Source: Shinella sumterensis (GTDB lineage Bacteria > Pseudomonadota > Alphaproteobacteria > Rhizobiales > Rhizobiaceae). From it: a DNA stretch of 64,000 bases. The position numbers and the translations under genes were made by a program. Shown in pieces: positions 51,225-60,861 of the stretch (positions within the stretch are counted from its first letter, which is position 1; each line of letters opens with the position of its first letter). The stretch is taken from NCBI RefSeq assembly GCF_004514425.2, contig NZ_MYFN02000002.1:620912-684911 (forward strand), read 5' to 3'. Under the pieces are notes generated by a model that was not told the origin of the DNA, ran no database searches, and was given only the letters and a program-made list of their open reading frames with translations.

Positions 51225-53668
51225 GCAAAGCCATTCCCTCCAAGGCGCGCGCCGTCATCATCGGCGGCGGCGTGTCCGGCTGTTCCGTCGCCTATCATCT
51301 GGCCAAGCTCGGCTGGACGGATGTGGTTCTGCTGGAGCGCAAGCAGCTGACATCGGGCACGACGTGGCATGCCGCCGGTCTCATCGGCCAGCTGCGCGCC
51401 TCGCAGAACATGACGCGCCTCGCCAAATATTCCGCAGACCTCTACACCAAGCTGGAAGCCGAGACCGGCATCGGCACGGGCATGCGCCAGTGCGGTTCCA
51501 TGACCGTGGCGCTGACGGAGGAGCGCAAGGAAGAGATCTACCGCCAGGCCTCGCTTGCCCGCGCCTTCGATGTGGATGTGCGCGAGATCACCGTCGACGA
51601 GGTGAAGGCGATGTATCCGCACCTCAACACGGCGGATATCAAGGCAGCCGTGCATTTGCCGCTCGACGGCCAGTGCGATCCGGCCAACATCGCCATGGCG
51701 TTGGCCAAGGGCGCGCGCCAGAACGGTGCGACGGTTTTCGAAGGCGTCAAGGTCACGTCCGTCGAGACGAAGGACGGCCGCGTGACGGGCGTCACCTGCG
51801 AGCAGAACGGCGAGACCTTCACCATCGAGACCGAAAACGTCGTCAACGCCGCCGGCATGTGGGGGCGCACCCTGGCCGATATGTCGGGCGTTACGCTGCC
51901 GCTGCATGCCTGCGAGCATTTCTACATCGTCACCGAGCCGATCCCGAACCTCCAGCGCCTGCCGGTTCTGCGCGTGCCGGACGAGTGCACCTATTACAAG
52001 GAAGATGCCGGCAAGATGTTGATCGGCGCCTTTGAATTGAAGGCCAAGCCCTGGGGCATGGACGGCATTTCGGAAGATTTCTGCTTCGACCAGCTGCCGG
52101 AGGATTTCGATCACTTCCAGCCGATCCTCGAAAACGCCATCAACCGCATGCCGATGCTGGAGACGGCCGGCATCCACACCTTCTTCAACGGTCCCGAGAG
52201 CTTCACGCCCGACGACCGCTACTATCTCGGCGAGGCCCCGCAGCTGAAGGGCTACTGGGTCGCGGCCGGCTACAATTCCATCGGCATCGTCTCCTCCGGC
52301 GGCGCCGGCATGGCGCTGGCGCAGTGGATGAACGACGGCGAGCCGCCCTTCGATCTCTGGGAGGTGGATATCCGCCGCGCGCAGCCGTTCCAGAAGAACC
52401 GCGCCTATCTCAAGGACCGGGTCTCGGAAACGCTCGGCCTGCTCTATGCCGATCACTTTCCCTACCGCCAGATGGCGACCGCCCGCGGCGTTCGCCGTTC
52501 GCCCATCCACGAGCACCTGAAGGCCCGCGGCGCCGTCTTCGGCGAGGTCGCCGGCTGGGAGCGCGCCAACTGGTTCGCGAAGGAGGGTCAGGAGCGCGAA
52601 TACCGCTATTCCTGGAAGCGGCAGAACTGGTTCGAGAACCAGAAGCAGGAGCATCTGGCGGTCCGCAACGGCGTCGGCCTGTTCGACATGACGTCCTTCG
52701 GCAAGATCCGCGTCGAGGGCCGCGATGCGCTGGCCTTCCTCCAGAAACTCTGCGCCAACCAGATGGACGTCCCCCCCGGCAGGATCGTCTACACCCAGAT
52801 GCTCAACGCCCGTGGTGGAATCGAGAGCGATCTGACGGTGACCCGCCTTTCGGAGACCGCTTTCTTCCTCGTCGTGCCCGGCGCGACGCTGCAGCGCGAC
52901 CTCGCCTGGCTGCGCAAGCATCTGCAGGACGAGTTCGTCGTCATCACAGATGTCACGGCCGCCGAAAGCGTGCTCTGCGTCATGGGGCCGAAGGCGCGTG
53001 ACCTCATGCAGAAGGTCAGCCCGAACGACTTCTCCAATGCCGCACACCCCTTCGCCACCGCGCGGGAGATCGAGATCGGCATGGGCCTCGCCCGCGCGCA
53101 CCGCGTCACCTATGTCGGCGAGCTCGGCTGGGAGCTCTATGTCTCCACCGATCAGACCGCCCATGTCTTCGAGGCGCTGGAAGAGGCGGGCGCGGATGTC
53201 GGCCTCAAGCTCTGCGGGCTGCACACGCTCGACAGCTGCCGCATCGAAAAGGCCTTCCGCCATTTCGGCCACGATATCACCGACGAGGACCATGTGCTGG
53301 AAGCCGGTCTCGGCTTTGCCGTGCGCACGAAGAAGGGCGATTTCATCGGCCGCGACGCGGTGCTGCGAAAAGAGGAGGAGGGCCTGAAGCGCCGCATGGT
53401 GCAGTTCCGCCTGACCGATCCGGAGCCGCTGCTCTTCCACAACGAGGCGCTGGTGCGCGACGGCAGGATCGTCTCGACCATCACGTCCGGCAATTACGGT
53501 CACTATCTCGGCGGCGCCATCGGCATGGGCTATGTGCCCTGTGCAGGCGAGAGCGAAGCCGATATGCTCGCCTCCCGTTATGAAGTCGAGATCGCAGGCG
53601 TGCGGGTTGAGGCGGAAGCCTCGCTCGTGCCGCTCTACGATCCGAAAGCCGAGAGAGTGCGCGCGTGA
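51221..53668 (+). CDS. Sarcosine dehydrogenase-like flavoprotein with aminomethyltransferase domain
   Basis: 815-residue paralogue of the upstream gene with the same domain order: FAD domain (AVIIGGGVSGCSVAYHLAKL, covalent-FAD segment TSGTTWHAAGLIGQ), FAO_M-like middle and GCV_T-like C terminus (YVGELGWELYVS, CRIEKAFRHFGHDITDED). The GLIGQLRASQNMTRL region after the histidine looks closer to sarcosine dehydrogenases. Its start overlaps the first gene (ATGA) and its end overlaps the third (GTGA), so all three are translationally coupled. Confidence 0.9.
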   Translation: MSKAIPSKARAVIIGGGVSGCSVAYHLAKLGWTDVVLLERKQLTSGTTWHAAGLIGQLRASQNMTRLAKYSADLYTKLEAETGIGTGMRQCGSMTVALTEERKEEIYRQASLARAFDVDVREITVDEVKAMYPHLNTADIKAAVHLPLDGQCDPANIAMALAKGARQNGATVFEGVKVTSVETKDGRVTGVTCEQNGETFTIETENVVNAAGMWGRTLADMSGVTLPLHACEHFYIVTEPIPNLQRLPVLRVPDECTYYKEDAGKMLIGAFELKAKPWGMDGISEDFCFDQLPEDFDHFQPILENAINRMPMLETAGIHTFFNGPESFTPDDRYYLGEAPQLKGYWVAAGYNSIGIVSSGGAGMALAQWMNDGEPPFDLWEVDIRRAQPFQKNRAYLKDRVSETLGLLYADHFPYRQMATARGVRRSPIHEHLKARGAVFGEVAGWERANWFAKEGQEREYRYSWKRQNWFENQKQEHLAVRNGVGLFDMTSFGKIRVEGRDALAFLQKLCANQMDVPPGRIVYTQMLNARGGIESDLTVTRLSETAFFLVVPGATLQRDLAWLRKHLQDEFVVITDVTAAESVLCVMGPKARDLMQKVSPNDFSNAAHPFATAREIEIGMGLARAHRVTYVGELGWELYVSTDQTAHVFEALEEAGADVGLKLCGLHTLDSCRIEKAFRHFGHDITDEDHVLEAGLGFAVRTKKGDFIGRDAVLRKEEEGLKRRMVQFRLTDPEPLLFHNEALVRDGRIVSTITSGNYGHYLGGAIGMGYVPCAGESEADMLASRYEVEIAGVRVEAEASLVPLYDPKAERVRA

Positions 53669-54495
53669 CCAGCCTTGCCGACCGCCATCGCCGTTTCCGT
53701 GATCTTCACCAGTCGGGCTGCTTCGTCATCCCCAATCCCTGGGATATCGGCTCGGCGCGTTTGATGGCGGCGTCCGGCGCCGTGGCGCTCGCCACCACCT
53801 CGGCGGGCTTTGCCTTCACGCTCGGCCGGCCCGATATGGGCCGCGTCAGCCGCGAGGAATCGCTCAGGCATGCCGAGGAGATCGTGCGCGCCACGCCGCT
53901 GCCGGTGTCGGGCGATTTCGAGAACGGCTTTGCCGATGCCCCTGACGATGTCGCCGAGACGATCCGGCTTGCGGCCGAAGTTGGCCTGTCCGGTTGCTCC
54001 ATCGAGGACACGCAGATGGTGGACGGCAACCCGGCCTATGCGTTCGATCTTTCCGTCGAGCGCATCCGCGCCGCTGCGGACGCCGCCCGCTCGCTTGGCC
54101 GGCCTTTCATCCTGTGTGCCCGCGCCGATGGCGTGATGAACGGCGTCTACGATCTCGACGAAGCGATCCGCCGCATCCAGGCTTTCGAAAAGGCCGGCGC
54201 GGATCTCGTCTATGTGCCGGTGCCGCCGGGCGAGGCGGAGCTGCGCCGCATCGTCGGCGCCGTGTCCATCCCCGTCAATGCGCTGGCCGCCGGGCCTTTG
54301 CGCGCGCTCACGGTGCCCGACTTCGCCGCGATCGGCGTGCGCCGCATCTCGCTCGGCTCGATGATCGCGCGGGTCACCCACGCGGCGATTGCCGAGCAGA
54401 TGGAGGCGATCGTCCGGGATGGCAGCTTCGCCAAGCTGTCGGCCGCCGCCTCGGGCGACCGCATCAACGCCATGCTGATCGCCGGCGCGGGCTGA
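53665..54495 (+). CDS. Isocitrate lyase / PEP mutase superfamily protein
   Basis: 276-residue TIM-barrel protein of the ICL/PEPM superfamily. The metal-binding region SGDFENGFAD lies near residue 91, and SIEDTQ supplies the second acid near residue 113. The isocitrate-lyase K-K-C-G-H signature is absent, so it is not an isocitrate lyase; members with this pattern include oxaloacetate decarboxylase-like and phosphonate-cleaving enzymes. The start is GTG at 53665, overlapping the previous stop. It may process a carbon product of the upstream demethylation steps, but this is an inference. Confidence 0.85.
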   Translation: MTSLADRHRRFRDLHQSGCFVIPNPWDIGSARLMAASGAVALATTSAGFAFTLGRPDMGRVSREESLRHAEEIVRATPLPVSGDFENGFADAPDDVAETIRLAAEVGLSGCSIEDTQMVDGNPAYAFDLSVERIRAAADAARSLGRPFILCARADGVMNGVYDLDEAIRRIQAFEKAGADLVYVPVPPGEAELRRIVGAVSIPVNALAAGPLRALTVPDFAAIGVRRISLGSMIARVTHAAIAEQMEAIVRDGSFAKLSAAASGDRINAMLIAGAG

Positions 54496-54497
54496 CT

Positions 54498-55013
54498 CTA
54501 TCGGGCCACCGCACGTACATCGCGCACGCCGAAATCCCATTCGGGCGCCGTCACGGGCGTCAGGTCGCTGCCGGGAAACACGGCGAAGGTGGTGAAGTCC
54601 TGGGTTTCCCCGGGCAGCACGCGCAGCACGACGAGCGCATCGTCGCGGCCGACCTGCCGGCAGGCGCCACCGGGGCAATCCGACAGCACCATGTCGAGCC
54701 GGAAGGACTGCATGGGGCTCGCCCCCTTGTTGGCGACGCGGCCCGTGACACGATAGCTCGTCTTCGTCTGGCCCATGGTGGCCTGCATATCGGAAAGCTC
54801 GACCATATCGGCGATGAGGACGGACGTCGCCACGTTTCCGGAAACCGGCTCGCCGGTCGGAATGCGGTCCTCGCGCAGCCAGATCAGCAGGGCCGAGACG
54901 AGGCCGATGGCAACCACGATGGTCAGTGCGGGTTCGACCCAGCTTTGGAAGCGCCGGAAGCGCAGCGCGAGATAGAGAATTGTCGCCGCTGCGACCGCAA
55001 ATGCCCAGATCAT
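54498..55013 (-). CDS. Hypothetical membrane-anchored protein
   Basis: 171-residue protein with two N-terminal hydrophobic segments (about residues 3-17 and 27-46) and a periplasmic or exposed beta-rich domain (SYRVTGRVANKGASPMQSF onward, containing a C-x4-C pair in SDCPGGACRQ). It resembles a small conserved alphaproteobacterial family of unknown function. It ends two bases from the convergent PEPM-like gene. The start at 55013 is the only clear ATG. Confidence 0.7.
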   Translation of the reverse strand: MIWAFAVAAATILYLALRFRRFQSWVEPALTIVVAIGLVSALLIWLREDRIPTGEPVSGNVATSVLIADMVELSDMQATMGQTKTSYRVTGRVANKGASPMQSFRLDMVLSDCPGGACRQVGRDDALVVLRVLPGETQDFTTFAVFPGSDLTPVTAPEWDFGVRDVRAVAR

Positions 55014-55072
55014 TCAAGTCCTCCTGAACCTGATATAGCCTCTGCCATCCGGTCCCGAAAGGGCGCGCGTGG

Positions 55073-56176
55073 TCAATTCGGCTTGAGGTCGATCCAGTAG
55101 GCGCCGTTGAAGGGCACGGCGCCGAAGCGCGCATTGATCTCCTTCAGGGTTGCGGCGGGATCGACGTCCGGGAAGACGTCCGGCCGCAATCGCTGCGCGA
55201 AGAATTCGGCGGCGACGATATTGAGCGGCACGGCGTTGAAGAAGTTCCACAGCGCATGCACCCGCCCTTCGCGCACGGCGCGCAGGCTGGCGAGATGCGG
55301 CGCCTCCACCAGACGGGCCAGTGTCTCGCGCGCCCGCTCGGGATCGACGCCCGGGCCGACCGTCAGCGACGTATAGGCGCCGTCGGGCAGGGCGGTGGCG
55401 ATATAGACGTCGGGATCGGCGCCGATGACGAACTCCGCGCTCACCGTGCCGCCCTGCCGCGGCAGGTCGGCTGCGATGTTGCGGCTGCCGGTGATGGCGA
55501 GGAATTCGCCCAGGCCGCCGGTGCCGAAGGCAAAGCAGCATTTATCCGGGTTCGGCAACCCATCCATGAACACGGTGGGACCGGGCTCGGCATGGGCCGC
55601 GGCGGCGTCGCGGATGCGCTTCACCCGCGCCTCGTAGAAGTCGGCGAAGGCGTTGGCCTGGTCCTCACGGTTCAGCACGCGGCCGAGAAAGCGCATGTTG
55701 CGCGCGGTGTTCTCCAGCGCATTGCTGTTGAAATCCACGACGATGACGGGGACGCCGGCCTGTTCGAGAAAGCCGATCGCCTGCCGGCCCGCATCCGTGT
55801 CGGCCTGCCAGTTGGCGAGGATGGCGAGGTCGGCGTTCAGCGACAGCAGCGCCTCGAAGGATACCGATATGCCGTCGCCGATGACGGGCACCTTTTCGAT
55901 AGCGGGGAATTTCTCCTTGAACCGGGCATAGAGCCCCGACTTGTCGCCCTTCATGTCGCCGGCCCAGCCGGCGAGAAGGCTGACGGGATCGGGATGGATG
56001 AGCGACAGCGCCACGAGATCGAGCCCGGTACCGAGCAGGATCGCCTTCGGCGCGGCGGGGATCGTCACCTCCCGGCCGAAGGAATCCGTCACCGTCAGCG
56101 GGTAATGCACCTCCGCGCGCACGGGCAGGGCGGCGAGCAGCAGGAAGGCCAGAAGGACAAGGGCACGTTTCGTCAT
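55073..56176 (-). CDS. Iron-siderophore ABC transporter substrate-binding protein
   Basis: 367-residue exported binding protein of the FhuD/BtuF-like (class III) type. A signal peptide ends near VRA (about residue 21). The mature part has YPLTVTDSFGREVTIPAAPK, the long central helix region and the C-terminal FNGAYWIDLKPN. It overlaps the FhuF-type reductase stop by four bases, so the two are coupled. No permease or ATPase gene is adjacent. The ligand is probably a ferric siderophore, inferred from the fold and from the reductase partner. Confidence 0.85.
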   Translation of the reverse strand: MTKRALVLLAFLLLAALPVRAEVHYPLTVTDSFGREVTIPAAPKAILLGTGLDLVALSLIHPDPVSLLAGWAGDMKGDKSGLYARFKEKFPAIEKVPVIGDGISVSFEALLSLNADLAILANWQADTDAGRQAIGFLEQAGVPVIVVDFNSNALENTARNMRFLGRVLNREDQANAFADFYEARVKRIRDAAAAHAEPGPTVFMDGLPNPDKCCFAFGTGGLGEFLAITGSRNIAADLPRQGGTVSAEFVIGADPDVYIATALPDGAYTSLTVGPGVDPERARETLARLVEAPHLASLRAVREGRVHALWNFFNAVPLNIVAAEFFAQRLRPDVFPDVDPAATLKEINARFGAVPFNGAYWIDLKPN

Positions 56177-56928
56177 TGTTTTCTCAGTTCCGGCAGGGCG
56201 CAGAGTTCGCCGCAGGCCGGAATGCCCGGCAGCATGTAGCGCAGGCAGCAGACCTTGCGGCGGCAGTGGATCGCCTGCGCTTCCACGTCGTGGCGCAGGC
56301 ATCCGTAGAAGGGATTGCGGCTGCCGTCGGCAAGGTACTGGCAGGCGAAGAGCGGGCGCGACGGCCAATGGTCGTCGCCCTCGGGCTGCGAGCGGTCCGT
56401 CGTGTTGAAGGCGTAGTCGATGTAGACGGCGGCGTTGGTCCAGGCGAGCCGCGCGGCGATGCCGGCCTTTTCCTTCAGCGCGTTGACGACCGGCGCCAGA
56501 TGCGTCTCCACCAGCGGCGCGACGACATCGAGCAAATCGCCGTCCTCGCTCCATTCGCCTTCGTCCGGCAGGCCGAAGGCGCGCGGCAGGCCGTCTTCGG
56601 CAAGAGCGATGGTCATGGTGTCGATGGAAACGGGCAGCCGGGTTTCCGCGCGCCGCGCCACCACATAGGGAATGTTGAGCGCCGAGAAATAGTAGAGCGA
56701 CCAGTAGGAGGCGACCGCGCGGCGGTCTGCGGCCGGGTGGTGCGCCGCATAGCGTTCGAGCGCGTCGGGCAATCCGTTGCCGCCCAGGAAGTCGCGAAGC
56801 GGTATCGCGTCCTCAAGGTCCGACGACAGCATCATCTTCTCGCCGCACCAGGCTTGCTCGCCCGAAAAGATCGCCTTCAGGCCGGGCGCGAACGCACCGG
56901 CACCCTGCATCGTCGTCCCCGCCGTCAT
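56173..56928 (-). CDS. FhuF-type siderophore-iron reductase
   Basis: 251-residue cytosolic protein of the siderophore-iron reductase family, which releases iron by reducing Fe(III)-siderophores with a [2Fe-2S] cluster. The four cluster cysteines are at the C terminus as CC-x10-C-x3-C (CCLRYMLPGIPACGELC); classic FhuF has x2 in the last gap, so this is a spacing variant. It lies directly downstream of a RirA-like iron box and overlaps the binding-protein gene. The ATG at 56928 is the first start in the frame. Confidence 0.85.
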   Translation of the reverse strand: MTAGTTMQGAGAFAPGLKAIFSGEQAWCGEKMMLSSDLEDAIPLRDFLGGNGLPDALERYAAHHPAADRRAVASYWSLYYFSALNIPYVVARRAETRLPVSIDTMTIALAEDGLPRAFGLPDEGEWSEDGDLLDVVAPLVETHLAPVVNALKEKAGIAARLAWTNAAVYIDYAFNTTDRSQPEGDDHWPSRPLFACQYLADGSRNPFYGCLRHDVEAQAIHCRRKVCCLRYMLPGIPACGELCALPELRKQ

Positions 56929-57020
56929 GCCGCCTCTCCGGTGGCCGGGCGCTGCCGTGTCACGGTGCGGAATATCTGTGGGTGGGGCATGAGGATGACA
57001 GGCGATCGCGGGTTATAAGG

Positions 57021-57035
57021 TGATCGCTTTTATCA
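57021..57035. promoter_or_regulatory. RirA-type iron-responsive operator (IRO box)
   Basis: TGATCGCTTTTATCA fits the rhizobial iron-responsive operator TGA-N9-TCA exactly and lies 93 bp upstream of the fhuF-like start. On the minus strand a TTATAA element follows immediately, so the site would overlap the promoter and let RirA repress the operon when iron is plentiful. The match is seen; RirA control is inferred. Confidence 0.65.
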
Positions 57036-57097
57036 TCTTTATTGCCGCCGTCACACCCCGGAGCGCGGAAAATCGCGCTCCGGGGCCGCGGGGTTCA

Positions 57098-57271
57098 TCA
57101 GACCACGGCACTGCCGGCCATCAGCGCCAGCACGATGAAGATGAGGAAGATCACGAGGGCGATGGCGAAGAGGACCTTCGAGATCGTCGCGGTCGCCGAC
57201 GACACGCCGGAAAAGCCGAGGAAGCCGGTGATCAGCGAGATGACGAGAAAAATCAGAGCCCATTTCAGCAT
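57098..57271 (-). CDS. DUF1328 small membrane protein (YtjA family)
   Basis: 57-residue protein almost entirely made of two transmembrane helices ([21 protein letters not shown] and [22 protein letters not shown]), the hallmark of the DUF1328/YtjA family. AGGAGGTAC lies before the ATG at 57271 and fixes the short start; the longer in-frame reading is not supported. Its function is unknown, although such peptides are often induced by envelope stress. Confidence 0.9.
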   Translation of the reverse strand: MLKWALIFLVISLITGFLGFSGVSSATATISKVLFAIALVIFLIFIVLALMAGSAVV

Positions 57272-57393
57272 GGAAGTACCTCCTGTCAGGTCTCGCAAAG
57301 ACGCGCCAGAGGCAAAAAGGTTCCAGCCGATGCTACTACCCTCTGAACCGGCAACGCAGCGGATCATTTGTCGGCAGCGCTCACCACACTCTC

Positions 57394-57480
57394 CGTCATC
57401 CTCGGCCTTGTGCCGAGGATCTGCCGACAGTTCCAAACCCGATACGGCAACAGATCCTCGGGATGAACCCGAGGATGACG
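57394..57480. repeat. Mosaic palindromic intergenic repeat
   Basis: About 87 bp framed by CGTCATCCTCGG and CCGAGGATGACG, with internal hairpins ATCCTCGGC-loop-GCCGAGGAT and ATCCTCGGG-loop-CCCGAGGAT. The same core recurs at 63508-63643. It is a dispersed intergenic element of the kind common in Rhizobiales, here just downstream of the patD-like gene. Confidence 0.75.
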
Positions 57481-57561
57481 AAAGAGACGCTTTTGGACTT
57501 TGTCAGATGTCTGTCTGCCCGGCAGGCCAGAGAGTGATCAAGCTATGCCCCCCTCTCGACC

Positions 57562-58989
57562 TCACCCGTGATTGATCATCACATGCCGAACGGCCGTATA
57601 GTCCTCCAGCGCATAGATCGACATGTCCTTGCCGTAGCCCGACTGCTTGACGCCGCCGTGCGGCATCTCGTTGGTCAGCATGAAGTGCGTGTTGATCCAG
57701 GTGCAGCCATATTGCAGGCGCGAGGCCGAGGTCATCGCCTTGCCGATGTCCTTCGTCCAGACGGAGGAGGCGAGGCCGTAGTCGCTGTCGTTCGCCCAGG
57801 TGATCGCCTGGTCGGCATCGGAGAAGCGCGTGACGGAGACGACGGGGCCGAACACCTCGCGGCGGACGATCTCGTCCTCCTGGGTGGCGCCGGCCACCAC
57901 CGTCGGCTGGAAGAAGAAGCCGTCGTCGCTGCCGGCGTGGCCGCCGGTGGTGATCTCGATATGCTTCACGTCGGAGGCGCGTTCCACGAAGCTCGCCACG
58001 CGGTCGCGCTGGCGGCGCGAGATCAGCGGGCCGATCTCGTTCAGCGTGTCGTCGGGGTCGTTGTACCTGATGGTGGAGACGGCGGCGGAGAGGTCGGCGA
58101 CCAGCTTCTCGTAGATGCCGTCCTGCGCATAGATGCGGCAGGCGGCCGTGCAGTCCTGGCCCGCATTGTAGTAGCCGAAGGCGCGCACGCCCGCGACGAC
58201 CGCTTCCAGATCGGCATCGTCGAACACGACGACCGGCGCCTTGCCGCCGAGCTCCAGATGGGTGCGCTTCACGGTCTTGGCGGCGGCGGTCAGCACCTTC
58301 TTGCCGGTGGCGATGTCGCCGGTGATCGAGACCATGTTGATCTTGGGGTGATTGATCAGCGTGTTGCCCACCGTCTCGCCGCGGCCGAGCACGATGTTGA
58401 CCACGCCTTCCGGCAGGATATCGGCAAGCAGCTTCGCCATTTTCAGCGCCGTCAGCGGCGTCTGTTCGGAGGGCTTGAAGACGACGGTGTTGCCGCCGGC
58501 AATGGCGGGCGCGAGCTTCCAGGCCATCATCATCAGCGGATAGTTCCACGGCGCGATCGAACCGACGATGCCGATGGGGTCGCGGCGCACCATCGAGGTG
58601 AAGCCGGGCAGGTACTCGGCGGCAACCGGCGCCTGCAGCGAGCGGATGGCGCCGGCGAAGAAGCGCCAGCAGTCGACGATGGCGGGCAGCTCGTCGTTGC
58701 GGGCGGCGTTGATCGGCTTGCCGCAGTTCAGCGCCTCGAGTGCCGCGAAGGCGTCGGCATCCTTCTCGATGGCATCGGCGATCTTCAGGAGATAGGCGGA
58801 GCGCTCGCCGGGCGTCGTCTTCGCCCAGGAGACGAACGCCTTTTCGGCAGCGTCGACGGCGGCGTCGATCTGCGCGTGGGAGGCCTCCGGCAGGTCGACG
58901 ATCTTGCCGCCGGTCTTCGGGTTCAGGATATGCTCTTCCGCCTCGGTGCCGGCTTCGAAACGCGCGCCGATCAGCATCTGGGTGTCCAT
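57562..58989 (-). CDS. patD: Gamma-aminobutyraldehyde dehydrogenase (PatD/YdcW-like)
   Basis: 475-residue aldehyde dehydrogenase that probably oxidises 4-aminobutyraldehyde from putrescine to GABA. Family motifs are in order: [38 protein letters not shown] with the catalytic glutamate, and the nucleophile C in [15 protein letters not shown] (about residue 277). The C-terminal [18 protein letters not shown] is also typical of this subgroup. GGAG precedes the ATG. It is the last gene after a ydcSTUV-like transporter, the same order as in E. coli. Confidence 0.9.
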   Translation of the reverse strand: MDTQMLIGARFEAGTEAEEHILNPKTGGKIVDLPEASHAQIDAAVDAAEKAFVSWAKTTPGERSAYLLKIADAIEKDADAFAALEALNCGKPINAARNDELPAIVDCWRFFAGAIRSLQAPVAAEYLPGFTSMVRRDPIGIVGSIAPWNYPLMMMAWKLAPAIAGGNTVVFKPSEQTPLTALKMAKLLADILPEGVVNIVLGRGETVGNTLINHPKINMVSITGDIATGKKVLTAAAKTVKRTHLELGGKAPVVVFDDADLEAVVAGVRAFGYYNAGQDCTAACRIYAQDGIYEKLVADLSAAVSTIRYNDPDDTLNEIGPLISRRQRDRVASFVERASDVKHIEITTGGHAGSDDGFFFQPTVVAGATQEDEIVRREVFGPVVSVTRFSDADQAITWANDSDYGLASSVWTKDIGKAMTSASRLQYGCTWINTHFMLTNEMPHGGVKQSGYGKDMSIYALEDYTAVRHVMINHG

Positions 58990-59012
58990 GGCATGTTCTC
59001 CGTTGTTGACGG

Positions 59013-59099
59013 AGCGAATAGCGAATGGCGAGTAGCGAATAGGATTACCGGATATGCAGTCTGGAAGTCCCTATTCGCTATTCGCCACGCCCTGTTCGC
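59013..59099. repeat. Inverted heptad repeat between ydcV-like and patD-like genes
   Basis: The left arm (59013-59043) is built from GCGAATA/GCGAATG units; the right arm (59069-59099) is its imperfect complement (CCTATTCGCTATTCGCC). The two can fold into a long hairpin in the 116-bp gap inside the operon, where it could affect processing or stability of the patD message. Confidence 0.65.
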
Positions 59100-59105
59100 T
59101 CAGAT

Positions 59106-59921
59106 TCACTTCCCGCCGCCGGCGACCTGGTCGCCGTCGCGGGTGAGGTAGTAGGCGCCGAGGATCGGCAGGAAGGTGACGATGACGACGACCATGGCGA
59201 CGACGTTGGTGACCGGGCGCTGGCGCGGCCGCACCAGTTCCTCCAGCATCCAGATCGGCAGGGTCGATTGCTGGCCGGCGGTAAAGGTCGTCACGATCAC
59301 CTCGTCGAAGGACAGCGCGAAGGCGAGCATGCCGCCGGCCAGAAGTGCCGTGCCGATATTCGGCAGGATGATGTAGCGGAAGGTCTGGAAGCTGTCGGCG
59401 CCGAGATCCATCGAGGCCTCGATCAGCGAGCCGGAGACGCGCCGGAAGCGGGCCACCGCATTGTTGTAGACGACCACGACGCAGAAGGTCGCGTGGCCGA
59501 GCACGATGGTCCAGAAGGAGAAGGGGATTTCCGCAAAGGAGAAGGCCGAGCGCAGCGCGATGCCGGTGATGATGCCGGGCAGCGCGATGGGCAGGATGAC
59601 GAGCAGCGAGATCGTCTCGCGGCCGAAGAACTTGGTGCGGGAAACGGCGGCGGCGCAGAGCGTGCCGAGCACCAGGGCGATCGCCGTCGAGATCGCGGCG
59701 ACGCGCACGGAAAGCCCGAGTGCCTCCCACACGTCCGGCCGGTTCCAGGTGACCGCGAACCATTTGAGCGTCAGCCCCGGCGGCGGGAACTGGTAGCTCT
59801 TCTCCTCCGTCGTGAAGGCATAGAGGAAGATCAGCAGGATCGGCAGGTGCAGGAAGGCAAGGCCGGCGCCGGCGGCGATCTTCAGGCCGAGGGGTGCGGA
59901 CGTGTTTCGGTCAGAGCGCAT
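59106..59921 (-). CDS. ydcV: Polyamine-type ABC transporter permease (YdcV/PotC-like)
   Basis: 271-residue inner-membrane permease with about six transmembrane helices and a [26 protein letters not shown] loop. The segment [21 protein letters not shown] near the N terminus is typical of PotC/YdcV proteins. The ATG at 59921 lies 11 bases inside the upstream permease gene, so the two are translationally coupled. Together with the neighbouring genes it imports polyamines or related substrates. Confidence 0.92.
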   Translation of the reverse strand: MRSDRNTSAPLGLKIAAGAGLAFLHLPILLIFLYAFTTEEKSYQFPPPGLTLKWFAVTWNRPDVWEALGLSVRVAAISTAIALVLGTLCAAAVSRTKFFGRETISLLVILPIALPGIITGIALRSAFSFAEIPFSFWTIVLGHATFCVVVVYNNAVARFRRVSGSLIEASMDLGADSFQTFRYIILPNIGTALLAGGMLAFALSFDEVIVTTFTAGQQSTLPIWMLEELVRPRQRPVTNVVAMVVVIVTFLPILGAYYLTRDGDQVAGGGK

Positions 59922-60861
59922 CGAAGGCTCCCTGTCGCTTGGCCATCCACAGATAGAGGCCCATGATGACGATCGGCACGACGGAGAAGGCGGCCGCCAG
60001 CGGGATGTTGCCGGCCGTGCCCTGCTGGGCATAGACCGCCTGGCCGATGAAGAGCCGCGACGAGCCGATGATCTGCGGGATGATGTAGTCGCCGAGCGTC
60101 AGCGAGAAGGTGAAGATCGAACCGGCGATGATGCCGGGCAGGGCCAGCGGAAACAGCACGAAGCGGAAGGTCTGCGCCGGGTTGCCGCCAAGATCGGCCG
60201 AGGCCTCGATCAGGTTGCCCGGCACGCGCTCCAGCGCCGCCTGGATCGGCAGGATCATGAAGGGCATCCAGACATAGATGAAGACGATGAAGGTGCCGGT
60301 ATAGCTGATCGACAGCGAGGATCCGCCGACCACCGGCAGCGCCAGCCAGGCATCGAGCAGCCACAGCAGGTGCAGCTTGGCGAGGAACCAGGTGAGGATG
60401 CCCTCCTTCGCCAGGATCAGCTTCCAGGCATAGATCTTGACGAGGTAGCTCGACCACAGCGGCAGCATCACGCCGAGATAGAAGATCACCTTCCATTTTC
60501 CTCTGGCGTAGCGTGCCGCGTAATAGGCGATGGGGAAGGCGATGACGGCGGAGGCGAGGGTCACCATCACGGCCATGACGACGGTGCGCAGGATGATGTC
60601 GAAATTCGACGGGATGAGCAGCTGTCTGTAGGTGGAGAGCGTGAACTCGTAGTTGATCAGCCCGGAAAAGTCGTCGATCGAGAAGAAACTCTGCAACAGC
60701 AGCGCGATCAGCGAGCCGAGATAGATGATGCCGAGCCACAGAAGCGGCGGCGTCAGCATCAGGAGCAGCAGTATCCCGGGTTTGCGCCAGAAGAGGTCGG
60801 AGAGCCGGCCGGCAAGGCCGCCGCGGCGCGCGAGGATGGAGGTGTCGGCGACCGTGCTCAT
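59911..60861 (-). CDS. ydcU: Polyamine-type ABC transporter permease (YdcU/PotB-like)
   Basis: 316-residue inner-membrane permease of the PotB/YdcU type with about six transmembrane helices and EAA loop [20 protein letters not shown]. The N-terminal part [20 protein letters not shown] leads into the first helix [21 protein letters not shown]. Its start overlaps the ATPase stop by one base (TGATG), and its end overlaps ydcV by 11 bases. It forms the channel with YdcV. Confidence 0.92.
   Translation of the reverse strand: MSTVADTSILARRGGLAGRLSDLFWRKPGILLLLMLTPPLLWLGIIYLGSLIALLLQSFFSIDDFSGLINYEFTLSTYRQLLIPSNFDIILRTVVMAVMVTLASAVIAFPIAYYAARYARGKWKVIFYLGVMLPLWSSYLVKIYAWKLILAKEGILTWFLAKLHLLWLLDAWLALPVVGGSSLSISYTGTFIVFIYVWMPFMILPIQAALERVPGNLIEASADLGGNPAQTFRFVLFPLALPGIIAGSIFTFSLTLGDYIIPQIIGSSRLFIGQAVYAQQGTAGNIPLAAAFSVVPIVIMGLYLWMAKRQGAFDAL

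Noticed and set aside
48414..53503. Long minus-strand frames opposite the two flavoprotein genes
   Set aside because: They are codon-bias shadows of highly conserved FAD/GCV_T proteins and lack start signals or domains.
57568..59151. Long plus-strand frame opposite the aldehyde dehydrogenase
   Set aside because: Composition is Val/Asp/Gly/Arg-rich with no domain, and the aldehyde dehydrogenase on the other strand carries all catalytic motifs.
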